DNA from: Micavibrio aeruginosavorus ARL-13 | GTDB taxonomy: Bacteria; Pseudomonadota; Alphaproteobacteria; Micavibrionales; Micavibrionaceae | Direction: 5' to 3' | Assembly (NCBI RefSeq): GCF_000226315.1 | Contig: NC_016026.1 | Coordinates: 1,178,001 to 1,242,000 of the forward strand | DNA: 64,000 nucleotides | In this document: positions 10,262 to 18,247 of the stretch, in pieces | How the letters are laid out: each line of letters opens with the position of its first letter | Position numbering within the stretch: the stretch's first letter is position 1 | The notes under the pieces: generated by a model | Database searches by the model: none | Told to the model about the DNA's origin: nothing | What the model saw: only the letters and a program-made list of their open reading frames with translations | Translations under genes and position numbers: made by a program

Positions 10262-12958
10262 TTACTTCAACGTCTTGCTGACAATTTCAAACACATCCGG
10301 GGACAGGTTTTCTTGGGCCAGAATACGTTCCAATGCCGCTTTCATTTTCGCCTGACGGTCTGGCGTATAACGACGCCATTCGCGCAACGGTCCCAATAAA
10401 CGCGCGGCAATTTGCGGGTTTTTGGTGTTCAGGGCGATGATGGCATTGGTCAAAATGTCATATCCGCGCCCGTCTTTGGCGTGGAAACACACCGGGTTGT
10501 TCATGGCAAAGGCCGCGAACAAAGACCGCACGCGGTTCGGGTTGAGCAGGCTGAAGGCCGGGTGGTCCTTCAGTGTCGCAATCCGGTCCAGTGTAGACGG
10601 GATCGGGGCGGAGGCTTGCAGGCTGAACCATTTATCGATGACCAGTGGGTATTGTTCAAACCGTTTGAAGAAATCGGCAAACACGGCATCACGATCCGCG
10701 CCATCCGTTTCCGCCAGAACGGACAGAGCCGCGACGCGATCGGTCATGTTGTTGGCGGATTCATATTGCTGGCGGGCCAGTGAAACCGGCGGGTTCGGGC
10801 CGTTCATCAGCAGGCGCAGGCACACGTTTTTCAATGCACGGCGTCCGGCGGATTCCGCATCATTGCTGTAGGTCGTGGGCGTGTTGCAGGAATCGTAAAT
10901 CGCCTGAATCTGGTCGCGATAGCGTGCGGCCAGATCGTGCAGGACGCGGCGACGAACCGTAAAGATCGTATCCGGATCAACGATTTTGCGTTGTTGCGCG
11001 ATAATCGCCAGATCGGGTAGGGACAAAGCGCGCGCCATTAACGCGCGATCGGCATTGCTCGCGTTGGCTTGATCCAACATCAACCCGTAAGAGTCGATGA
11101 ACGCCGGGTCGGTGACGGCCGCTCCACCGGATTCGACCGTATCAATCATCCGTCCCATCATGCGCAGGGCCAGAATTTGGCCGGATTCCCAACGGTTGAA
11201 CCCGTCGGAATCATGCACCATCAGGAAACGGTAATCATCATCACTCAAATTCGTGTGCAATTTCACCGGGGCCGAAAAACCGCGCAGGATCGACGGTACA
11301 GGTTTCACCGCAACGTTTTTGAACGTGAAGGTTTGTTTGGAATCTTTCAATTCCAAAAGATAACTCACTCCCTTTTCGTCATTCCGGCGAAGGCCGGAAT
11401 CCATGGTTTGGTTCGTATGGATACCGGCCTTCGCCGGTATGACGGATGGGGGTGGGGTGACATCCAAATCATGCCCATTTGGCCCGACCAAACCGACCAT
11501 GACCGGGATGTGCATTGGTTTTTTATCCGGCTGGCCCGGTGTGGGCGGCACAGTTTGCGACAGGGTCAGGTGATAGGTTTTGGCCGCGGCGTCGTAATGG
11601 CCTTCGGCGGTCACTTCCGGTGTTCCGGCTTGGGAATACCACAATTTGAACTGGGACAGATCGACACCGGATGAATCCTGCATACATTGCAGGAAATCAT
11701 CACAGGTTACGGCCATGCCGTCATACCGATCGAAATACAGGTCGGTGGCTTTGCGGTATTTATCATCGCCCAGTAAGGTGTGCTGCATGCGAATGACTTC
11801 TGCGCCCTTTTCGTAAACGGTCAGGGTATAGAAATTGTTAATTTCAATGTAATTGTCCGGGCGGATCGGGTGGGCCATCGGGCCGGCATCTTCCGGGAAC
11901 TGCATATTGCGCAGGCGGACAACGTCATCAATGCGTTTGACGCCGCGCGAATTCATGTCGGCGGTAAACTCCTGATCCCGGAAGACGGTCAGGCCTTCTT
12001 TCAACGATAATTGGAACCAGTCGCGGCAGGTGACGCGGTTGCCGGTCCAGTTGTGGAAATATTCGTGGGCGATTACGCCTTCGACCCGTTCGAAATCCAT
12101 ATCGGTCGCGGTTTCGGGGCGAGCAAGGACGAGGGCGGTGTTGAAAATGTTCAGCGATGTGTTTTCCATCGCGCCCATGTTGAAATCGCTGACCGCGACG
12201 ATGTTGAAACGGTCGAGTTGATATTCACGGCCATAGGTCTTTTCATCCCATTCCATGGATCGCTTCAGGGATTCCATGGCCCAATCGCATTGGTTTTCAT
12301 CACCCGCGCGGACATAGATGCGCAAATCGACAATGCGGCCCGACATAGTAGTGAAGGAATCCCGGATATGCACGAGATCGCCCGCAACCAAAGCAAACAG
12401 GTAACAGGGCTTCGGGAACGGGTCGTGCCAGATGGCGTAATGGCGGCCATCGCCGCAATCACCGTCCTCAATCAAATTGCCGTTAGACAGCAGAACGGGG
12501 CAGGTTTTCTTATCACCCTCAACCCGGGTGGTGAAAATGGTCATCACATCCGGGCGGTCGGGGAAATAGGTGATGGTGCGGAAACCTTCGGCCTCGCACT
12601 GGGTGCAATAATTCCCGCCGGACATATACAGCCCTTCCAGCGCGGTATTTTCCTCCGGACAGATTTCGGTTTCAATCACGGTGGTGAATTCATTACCGGG
12701 ATGCGGAATGGTCAGGGTTTTATCGTCCACCGTGTAATTCGTTGTGGCGGCGCCATTGATGGCGACGGACACCAATTTCAAACGTTCACCATTCAAAACC
12801 AGCGGTTCGGCGCCATCGTGATTCTTGGTGAATCGTGTTGTGGCCGTGACCAGCGTTTTGCCCGCAAAAATCCGGATATCCAGATGCACGTCCGCAACCT
12901 TGTATTTCGGCGGCTGGTAATCTTTCAGGAGGATGGTTTTTGGGGTGTCGGTGCGCAT
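10262..12958 (-). CDS. pepN: Aminopeptidase N (M1 family) with in-frame repeat insertion
   Basis: An 898-residue zinc metallopeptidase that removes N-terminal residues from peptides in the cytoplasm. The exopeptidase motif GAMEN is at residues 262-266, the zinc motif HEYFH is at 298-302, and the third ligand Glu is at 321, the canonical spacing of 18 residues. The CTQCEAEGFR segment near residue 118 is typical of the bacterial PepN subgroup. Residues about 506-527 (VIPAKAGIH to DSGLRRNDE) are encoded by the palindromic repeat at 11378-11443 and are not expected in orthologues. They fall in the linker between the catalytic region and the C-terminal helical domain, so activity could be kept. 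Confidence 0.95.
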   Translation of the reverse strand: MRTDTPKTILLKDYQPPKYKVADVHLDIRIFAGKTLVTATTRFTKNHDGAEPLVLNGERLKLVSVAINGAATTNYTVDDKTLTIPHPGNEFTTVIETEICPEENTALEGLYMSGGNYCTQCEAEGFRTITYFPDRPDVMTIFTTRVEGDKKTCPVLLSNGNLIEDGDCGDGRHYAIWHDPFPKPCYLFALVAGDLVHIRDSFTTMSGRIVDLRIYVRAGDENQCDWAMESLKRSMEWDEKTYGREYQLDRFNIVAVSDFNMGAMENTSLNIFNTALVLARPETATDMDFERVEGVIAHEYFHNWTGNRVTCRDWFQLSLKEGLTVFRDQEFTADMNSRGVKRIDDVVRLRNMQFPEDAGPMAHPIRPDNYIEINNFYTLTVYEKGAEVIRMQHTLLGDDKYRKATDLYFDRYDGMAVTCDDFLQCMQDSSGVDLSQFKLWYSQAGTPEVTAEGHYDAAAKTYHLTLSQTVPPTPGQPDKKPMHIPVMVGLVGPNGHDLDVTPPPSVIPAKAGIHTNQTMDSGLRRNDEKGVSYLLELKDSKQTFTFKNVAVKPVPSILRGFSAPVKLHTNLSDDDYRFLMVHDSDGFNRWESGQILALRMMGRMIDTVESGGAAVTDPAFIDSYGLMLDQANASNADRALMARALSLPDLAIIAQQRKIVDPDTIFTVRRRVLHDLAARYRDQIQAIYDSCNTPTTYSNDAESAGRRALKNVCLRLLMNGPNPPVSLARQQYESANNMTDRVAALSVLAETDGADRDAVFADFFKRFEQYPLVIDKWFSLQASAPIPSTLDRIATLKDHPAFSLLNPNRVRSLFAAFAMNNPVCFHAKDGRGYDILTNAIIALNTKNPQIAARLLGPLREWRRYTPDRQAKMKAALERILAQENLSPDVFEIVSKTLK
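11378..11443. repeat. Dispersed palindromic element, copy 3 (inside pepN)
   Basis: A 66 bp copy of the element found at 752, 10152 and 13018, bounded by GTCATTCCGGCGAAGGCCGG and its inverse. Its length is a multiple of three. On the pepN strand it is read without a stop, giving a peptide containing VIPAKAGIH and LRRNDE. Confidence 0.92.
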
Positions 12959-13017
12959 GATTGGAGAGCCTTTGGGAAGGGAAGGTGGAATAAATCTGTC
13001 ATCACTATAATACGTTC

Positions 13018-13085
13018 GTCACCCCGGCGAAAGCCGGGGGCTTCATCCATAATGGCTGGAAGATCCCGGCTTTCGCCGGGATGAC
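13018..13085. repeat. Dispersed palindromic element, copy 4
   Basis: A 68 bp element bounded by GTCACCCCGGCGAAAGCCGG and CCGGCTTTCGCCGGGATGAC. It lies in the 153 bp gap between the obgE stop (13112) and the pepN start (12958), both on the minus strand. It is 1.6 kb from copy 3 inside pepN and shares its arm core. Confidence 0.92.
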
Positions 13086-13111
13086 GTCTTTAAGGGGAAG
13101 TGTGTGGAGGG

Positions 13112-14179
13112 TTACTGCCCGTCGGCGTTGGGGCCGGCGTAGACTTCCGGTTTATACCCGGTTTCGCGTTCTTCTTCTTCCTTGCGGTAGGCGCGGATGG
13201 CAGCGCTGAGGGCGAAGAGAACGTCGCGGACACCTTCGCCGGAAACGGCAGAAATCTGGTAAATTTTTTGATCACCGACAACGGCCTGCAATTGTTTGGC
13301 TTGGTCCGCCGACATTTCGGGGCCCATGGCTTCGCATTTGTTCAGGGCGATAATCTCGGCCTTGTCCGCCAGCCCGCCGCCATAGGCTTCCAGTTCTGCG
13401 CGAATAGTCTTGTATGCGCCAACCACGTCATCCTGTGTTACGTCGATGATGTGTAACAAAACGGCCGTGCGTTCAACGTGGCCGAGGAAGCGGGTACCGA
13501 GGCCGTGACCTTCGTGCGCGCCTTCGATCAAACCGGGAATATCGGCCAGAACGAATTCGGTGTTATCGGCGGACCGCACAACGCCCAGATTCGGGTGCAG
13601 GGTCGTGAACGGATAATCGGCAATTTTTGGCTTTGCCGCGGTGGTCGCGGCCAAGAACGTGGATTTACCAGCATTCGGCAGCCCAACAAGGCCAGCATCG
13701 GCAATCAGTTTCAGGCGCAGCCAGACGGCGCGTTCCTCGCCGGGCCAGCCGGGGGTGAATTTACGCGGGGCCTGGTTGGTAGAGCTCTTGAAGTGGGCGT
13801 TACCAAAACCGCCATCGCCACCGCGCATAAATACAACGCGTTCGCCAGCAACGGTGAAATCGGCCAGAACGGTTTCTTTGTCTTCGTCCAGAACTTGGGT
13901 TCCGACAGGCACGCGAACAACAACGTCCTTGCCACCGGCACCGGTGCGGTCACGGCCCTGGCCATGGTGGCCGCGTTCGGCTTTAAAGTGCTGGGTGTAA
14001 CGGAAATCGATCAGCGTGTTCAGGTCTTTTACGCATTCGAAAATGATGTCGCCGCCCTTGCCGCCGTCACCGCCGTTGGGGCCGCCCATTTCGACGAATT
14101 TCTCACGGTGGAAGCTGACGCATCCGGGTCCGCCGGCGCCGCTTTGCAGATAGATTTTTGCTTCGTCGAGAAATTTCAT
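13112..14179 (-). CDS. obgE: Obg family GTPase
   Basis: A 355-residue ribosome-associated GTPase. The glycine-rich Obg fold occupies residues 1-158 ([15 protein letters not shown] and [14 protein letters not shown]). The G domain has P-loop [10 protein letters not shown], switch region [27 protein letters not shown] (G3) and ALNKCE (G4). Only a short charged tail follows, with no large OCT/TGS extension, as usual in alphaproteobacteria. Obg acts in 50S maturation and stress control. It follows rpmA after a terminator-like hairpin, keeping the common rplU-rpmA-obgE order. Confidence 0.96.
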   Translation of the reverse strand: MKFLDEAKIYLQSGAGGPGCVSFHREKFVEMGGPNGGDGGKGGDIIFECVKDLNTLIDFRYTQHFKAERGHHGQGRDRTGAGGKDVVVRVPVGTQVLDEDKETVLADFTVAGERVVFMRGGDGGFGNAHFKSSTNQAPRKFTPGWPGEERAVWLRLKLIADAGLVGLPNAGKSTFLAATTAAKPKIADYPFTTLHPNLGVVRSADNTEFVLADIPGLIEGAHEGHGLGTRFLGHVERTAVLLHIIDVTQDDVVGAYKTIRAELEAYGGGLADKAEIIALNKCEAMGPEMSADQAKQLQAVVGDQKIYQISAVSGEGVRDVLFALSAAIRAYRKEEEERETGYKPEVYAGPNADGQ

Positions 14180-14200
14180 CGTTTTTACTTTTCGTTTTTC

Positions 14201-14235
14201 AAAGAAAAGGGGGAAAGGTTTACGACCTTCCCCCC
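14201..14235 (-). terminator. Rho-independent terminator after rpmA
   Basis: On the minus strand GGGGGGAAGG (14235-14226) pairs with CCTTTCCCCC (14218-14209), a ten-pair stem with one G-U pair and a seven-base loop. TTTTCTTT follows. It lies between rpmA and obgE and may partly uncouple obgE from the ribosomal protein genes. Confidence 0.75.
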
Positions 14236-14258
14236 TTCAAAAACTTTAGGGCTGCGCC

Positions 14259-14543
14259 TTATTCAGCGGCGGCAGCGGCAGAAGCGTCGTTTGCCGGGAC
14301 GATGTTCACCATGCGACGGCCGGTACGGCCGTGGCTGAACAGAACTTCACCATCAACCAGCGCGAACAGCGTGTGGTCTTTGCCCATGCCGACGTTTTTG
14401 CCGGGGAAGTATTCGGTTCCGCGCTGACGAACAATGATGTTGCCAGCCAGAACTTCTTCGCCGCCGTAGCGTTTTACGCCCAAACGACGACCAGCGGAGT
14501 CACGACCGTTCCGGGAACTACCGCCTGCTTTCTTGTGTGCCAT
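14259..14543 (-). CDS. rpmA: 50S ribosomal protein L27
   Basis: A 94-residue protein with the invariant start [16 protein letters not shown] and the following [23 protein letters not shown]27 reaches the peptidyl transferase centre through its N-terminus. The short Ala-rich tail SAAAAAE is species-specific. It lies 46 bp downstream of rplU and is cotranscribed with it. Confidence 0.98.
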   Translation of the reverse strand: MAHKKAGGSSRNGRDSAGRRLGVKRYGGEEVLAGNIIVRQRGTEYFPGKNVGMGKDHTLFALVDGEVLFSHGRTGRRMVNIVPANDASAAAAAE

Positions 14544-14589
14544 TTTATAATCCTCTTAAAGCGCGTTTTTCTTTGCGTGCGAAGCCGAA

Positions 14590-14880
14590 TTAAGCGGCTT
14601 TCACGTCTGTGATCTGGATCAGAGTCAGCTCTTGGCGGTGACCTTTGCGACGACGATAGTTCTGGCGGCGCTTCTTTTTGAAAATGACAACCTTGTCGCC
14701 ACGGATCTGCTCGATCACTTTAGCGATTACGGTGGCTTTCTTTCCGCCATCGGCGAACAGAACATCGTCCTTTTCAAAGGTCACGGTTTCGCCGGCCTTC
14801 GCATCGATTTTCTCGATCTCGATCTTGTTATCTTTGGCAACGCGGTACTGTTTACCGCCGGTGCGGATCACTGCAAACAT
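14590..14880 (-). CDS. rplU: 50S ribosomal protein L21
   Basis: Ninety-six residues from the ATG at 14880 ([15 protein letters not shown]), the universal L21 start; the longer frame to 14964 is excluded because a sigma-70 promoter overlaps it. The C-terminal [20 protein letters not shown] is the conserved rRNA-binding segment. It is the first gene of rplU-rpmA-(obgE). Confidence 0.98.
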   Translation of the reverse strand: MFAVIRTGGKQYRVAKDNKIEIEKIDAKAGETVTFEKDDVLFADGGKKATVIAKVIEQIRGDKVVIFKKKRRQNYRRRKGHRQELTLIQITDVKAA

Positions 14881-14921
14881 GGTATTAATCCTTGGTTTTC
14901 TATCCGGATTTAGAGGTGCGA

Positions 14922-14949
14922 AATATACATGCCGGTGTGGTTCTGTCAA
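14922..14949 (-). promoter_or_regulatory. Sigma-70 promoter of rplU-rpmA
   Basis: On the minus strand there is a perfect TTGACA (14949-14944), a 16 bp spacer and TATATT (14927-14922). The predicted start is near 14915, giving a leader of about 35 bases before the rplU ATG at 14880. Confidence 0.85.
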
Positions 14950-15057
14950 GTAAATGTATCGCACTTTCTTATCTTTTATCGGTGCGGGACGGTTTATAGC
15001 ACAAGCCTCTCTTTTTATTAAGTATTTTTATGCATGATAGGGAACGTGAGGAGCCCG

Positions 15058-16593
15058 ATGCCAACCATAGTTCATGAGCAAAATCAAAGTCTTATCCTGA
15101 TTTACGGGGATACGCCGGACCATCAGATTGGCCGGATTTTGTGGTCGCAACTGAGCGGGCAGGATGTAAAAATAGAATTTCCGCAAACAATTCAAGAGCT
15201 TGACGAGCATGCGCCACAGGCGGTTTTGATCGTCGTTATCATTGGTCCGGGCGGGGAAAATGCCGATCTGGCCCGCCGATTCACCACTCGCCCAGACATT
15301 CCGGCGGAAATCATGGGAATCGACCCCCAATCCGACATTCCGGCCCGTCTGCGTCACCTGGCGTCTGGATTTGATACCATCTTTAATCTGGAAATGCTGA
15401 CCTGCGCCGATTTTCGTAACATATTGATTGTAAAGCTGGAAAAAGGGCGCGTGCGCCAGAAAAACGCATTCCAGCGGGATGAATACCGGCGGTTCCGCGC
15501 TTCGCTGGCGGCCAGCCCGGATGCCTTTATTGTTTTTGATAATGAAAAACGCCTGTTCTTTGTCAGTGAACATTACAAACGATTCTATGGTCCCTATGCC
15601 AACCGTCTGGTGCGGGGCCTGCCGGTAGCGGATGCGTTCAATCTGGCGTTTGAATTTCATGGCCTGACGCCGGACCACCCCATTTACGCATTATCAGCCG
15701 CGTTCTGGTTGAATCTGGAGGGGCAGATTGAATTCCCCTTACCGGATGGGCGGATTTGGCGGTGCACGGCCACCCCGCTGCCGGACGATCAGGGCACAAT
15801 CATCACCACAACCGATGTGACGGATTATCGTGCCCAGCAAAAAGAGCTGCGTGAAAAGACAGAAGAGCTATCCCATGCGCTGGAGAAAGAACAAGAAGCC
15901 AGCGCCCTGCAAAAACAATTTATCGGTATGGTCAGTCATGAATTTCGTACACCACTGACGATCATTGATGGTCATGCGCAGATTTTGCAACGTCGCGCGG
16001 ATCAGCTTGATGCTGACACCATTCGCAGCCGCACAAAAACGATCCGCAGTGCAGTATCACGTCTGGTGAACATGATGGAAAGCGTGTTGTCGTCAAGTTT
16101 GCTGACAACGGGCACGCTGGAACCGCATCCCGAGGATTTCGATTTATCCGACTTGCTGCATGAATTGTGCGATGAACAGGCGGCGCTGGCCAGTGCGCAT
16201 AAAATTTCGTGTGATACCGAGGGGCTGCCCGCAACGGTGCGTCAGGATCGTAAGATGATGACATTGGTTTGCACCAATATTCTGGCCAATGCGGTGAAGT
16301 TTTCGAAAAATGATCCGGTCATTGCCATGACCGCCCGTATGGCCGGAAGCGATATTGAAATCAGCATTCAAGATAACGGCGTTGGGATTCCAGAGGTTGA
16401 GATTGAAAAAATCTTTGATCGCTATTTCCGGGCCACCACTGCATCGGGTATTCCGGGTACGGGGATTGGACTTTCACTGGTGCGTGATCTGGTCAAGTTA
16501 ATGGGAGGGCGCATTCATGTTGAAAGCGCCCTAGGGCAAGGTACAATGATGAAAATTATTGCCCCTGATTTAAACGGTGGGAGTGCGGTATAA
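15058..16593 (+). CDS. PAS-containing sensor histidine kinase
   Basis: About 511 residues from the ATG at 15058, which has GAGGAG at ideal distance; the ATG at 15034 lacks one. The first 130 residues look like a degenerate receiver-type domain (LILIYGDTPDHQIG; VLIVVIIGPG). A PAS domain follows at about 150-265 (FRASLAASPDAFIVFDNEKRLFFVSEHYKRFYG), then a coiled coil. The HisKA box is GMVSHEFRTPLT, with the phosphorylated His near residue 295. The HATPase domain shows NILANAVKFSK, DNGVGIP and GTGIGLSL. No transmembrane segment is seen, so it is cytoplasmic. The downstream receiver gene starts 2 bp later and is its likely partner. Confidence 0.9.
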   Translation: MPTIVHEQNQSLILIYGDTPDHQIGRILWSQLSGQDVKIEFPQTIQELDEHAPQAVLIVVIIGPGGENADLARRFTTRPDIPAEIMGIDPQSDIPARLRHLASGFDTIFNLEMLTCADFRNILIVKLEKGRVRQKNAFQRDEYRRFRASLAASPDAFIVFDNEKRLFFVSEHYKRFYGPYANRLVRGLPVADAFNLAFEFHGLTPDHPIYALSAAFWLNLEGQIEFPLPDGRIWRCTATPLPDDQGTIITTTDVTDYRAQQKELREKTEELSHALEKEQEASALQKQFIGMVSHEFRTPLTIIDGHAQILQRRADQLDADTIRSRTKTIRSAVSRLVNMMESVLSSSLLTTGTLEPHPEDFDLSDLLHELCDEQAALASAHKISCDTEGLPATVRQDRKMMTLVCTNILANAVKFSKNDPVIAMTARMAGSDIEISIQDNGVGIPEVEIEKIFDRYFRATTASGIPGTGIGLSLVRDLVKLMGGRIHVESALGQGTMMKIIAPDLNGGSAV

Positions 16594-16595
16594 TT

Positions 16596-17009
16596 ATGCC
16601 ATCTGGTTCCTTTTCATCTTTTTCATCCCGGTCCCGCGGCACAATTCTGGTTGTCGAGGATGAGCGTGATCTGGTCGCCCTGTTGCAGGATGAGTTATCA
16701 ATGCAGGGATACAAGGTCGTTGCCGCTGAAAACGGGAGCGAGGGGCTGGAGTTGTTGCAGGTGCATGAACCTGACCTGATCATCTGCGACCGGATGATGC
16801 CGGCTATGAGCGGGACCGAGTTATTGGCCCGGATCCGCGGTGTGTTTCCACAATATCGTGATGTGCCTTTTATTTTCCTGACCGCCCTGAATGACCCGCG
16901 GGATCGGGACGAGGTTGTGGACCTGAAACCCTATGCCTATCTGGGTAAACCCGTTGATTTTGACCAGCTGCAAAAGACTGTTGAAGGGGCTTTGGCCACC
17001 CGGCTGTAA
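16596..17009 (+). CDS. Single-domain response regulator
   Basis: A 137-residue receiver domain with no output domain. After a Ser-rich 14-residue lead come TILVVEDERDL (acidic pocket), the phospho-acceptor Asp in LIICDRMMP, FLTA (switch Thr) and LGKPVD (conserved Lys). Stand-alone receivers relay phosphate or act by protein contact. It is only 2 bp after the histidine kinase gene and so very likely paired with it. Confidence 0.92.
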   Translation: MPSGSFSSFSSRSRGTILVVEDERDLVALLQDELSMQGYKVVAAENGSEGLELLQVHEPDLIICDRMMPAMSGTELLARIRGVFPQYRDVPFIFLTALNDPRDRDEVVDLKPYAYLGKPVDFDQLQKTVEGALATRL

Positions 17010-17151
17010 GGCTGGGGTAGGGTTGGCATGCACTTATAGAGAGGGGTGCCATGCGTTTTTGGATGGTGCATCGCCATATTGATTGCACAATTTCATGGTT
17101 TTCTGTTGTCCAACAATAAGAAAACCATTTCGACGGTAAACAGAGCACATC

Positions 17152-18039
17152 ATGGAAACAATACCGGGCTGGGCCTATGAGCTTGTAACCTCCGCAATAT
17201 TCATTGCGGGCGTTTTTGTTGCGCGGACATTGCTGATCCGGGTGATCCGCCGTCAGTCCGAGATTTTGAGCAAGGAACAGCGCCGCTGGATCAACCGCAT
17301 CCGCAACGGGGCGTGGGTTTTGGTTCTGATCGGGTTAATGATGATCTGGTCCACCCAGATCCACACCTTTGCCCTGTCCATCACTGCCTTTGCCGTGGCT
17401 TTGGTTGTTGCGACCAAGGAAATGATTTTGTGCCTGATGGGGTCGCTGTTCCGGGTCAGTACGCAACCTTATAAAGTGGGTGACTGGGTTATCATTGATA
17501 ATGTCCGTGGCGAAGTCATGGATATTGATGCCTTCACGACCAAGGTGCAGGAAATTGAAGCGGGCCAGACAGGATACCAGTTTACGGGCAAAGTGATTGC
17601 CATTCCGAACGGGAAATTGTTCACCGCAACAGTTGAAAATGCCAATTTTTCGAAAAACTACATGTTTCAGGATTTGTCCGTGACGGTTCCGGCCAATACG
17701 GACGACCCAGCAATTTTATTGCCGTTGTTCCGTGAGGTGATTGAGAAACACACCGCACCAGGGCGTGAAGACGCGCAGAAATATATTCGTCGTGTAGAAC
17801 GCAAAAGTGGTGTTGATTTACCCGATGCCGATCCGCAGATCAGCCTGAAGACCAGTGATCTGGGACATGTTGCATATAAAGCCAAAATTTTCACGCAAAC
17901 AAAAACGGCCAGCGATGTTGCCGCGCTGATAACTGCCGATTTTCTATCGCTGGTGTATCAACGCAAGCAAATTGCGGAAGACGTGAAAACTGCAGAGCAA
18001 AACGCGAATGTGGCGAAAGCCGGCGAAAAGACGGCATAA
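17152..18039 (+). CDS. MscS-family mechanosensitive channel protein
   Basis: A 295-residue membrane protein with about three membrane segments: residues 8-30, 52-70, and an Ala/Gly-rich pore-lining helix around TFALSITAFAVALVVATKEM. The beta domain follows with YKVGDWVIIDNVRGEVMDIDAFTTKVQE and VIAIPNGKLFTATVENAN, the MscS signature. The Lys/Glu/Ala-rich tail is variable. It likely releases osmolytes under hypo-osmotic stress. It is monocistronic by spacing: 142 bp from the response regulator and 207 bp from the next gene. The intervals carry no recognised gene. Confidence 0.88.
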   Translation: METIPGWAYELVTSAIFIAGVFVARTLLIRVIRRQSEILSKEQRRWINRIRNGAWVLVLIGLMMIWSTQIHTFALSITAFAVALVVATKEMILCLMGSLFRVSTQPYKVGDWVIIDNVRGEVMDIDAFTTKVQEIEAGQTGYQFTGKVIAIPNGKLFTATVENANFSKNYMFQDLSVTVPANTDDPAILLPLFREVIEKHTAPGREDAQKYIRRVERKSGVDLPDADPQISLKTSDLGHVAYKAKIFTQTKTASDVAALITADFLSLVYQRKQIAEDVKTAEQNANVAKAGEKTA

Positions 18040-18181
18040 ATGCAGGCACAATGTGGCCTTATAAAAACTATCCAGCATTTTAAGGATTTCACGGATGCAA
18101 GATCGGAATGATTCATCGCATCCTGCACACGCCTTGGCATAGTTGTATGTCTAAACCATAGAAAACCCCAAGTTTGTAAGC

Positions 18182-18197
18182 TGGCACAACGGTTGCA
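18182..18197 (+). promoter_or_regulatory. Sigma-54 (RpoN) promoter
   Basis: TGGCAC at 18182-18187 and TTGCA at 18193-18197 are separated by five bases, the exact -24/-12 layout (TGGCAC-N5-TTGCW). Transcription would start near 18208, about 40 bases upstream of the ATG of the repeat protein at 18248. The ATG itself is preceded by AGGGG. Confidence 0.8.
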
Positions 18198-18247
18198 AGC
18201 CTCACCCTGAGATCATTCGTTTTGAGTTTGAAACCAGGGGCGTAAAA

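Noticed and set aside
12011-13084. 357-residue plus-strand frame opposite pepN
   Set aside because: The minus-strand M1 peptidase is unmistakable (GAMEN and HExxH). The antisense frame carries no motif and runs into the repeat.
13478-14338. 286-residue plus-strand frame opposite obgE and rpmA
   Set aside because: It covers two conserved genes of the other strand and has no supporting signal.
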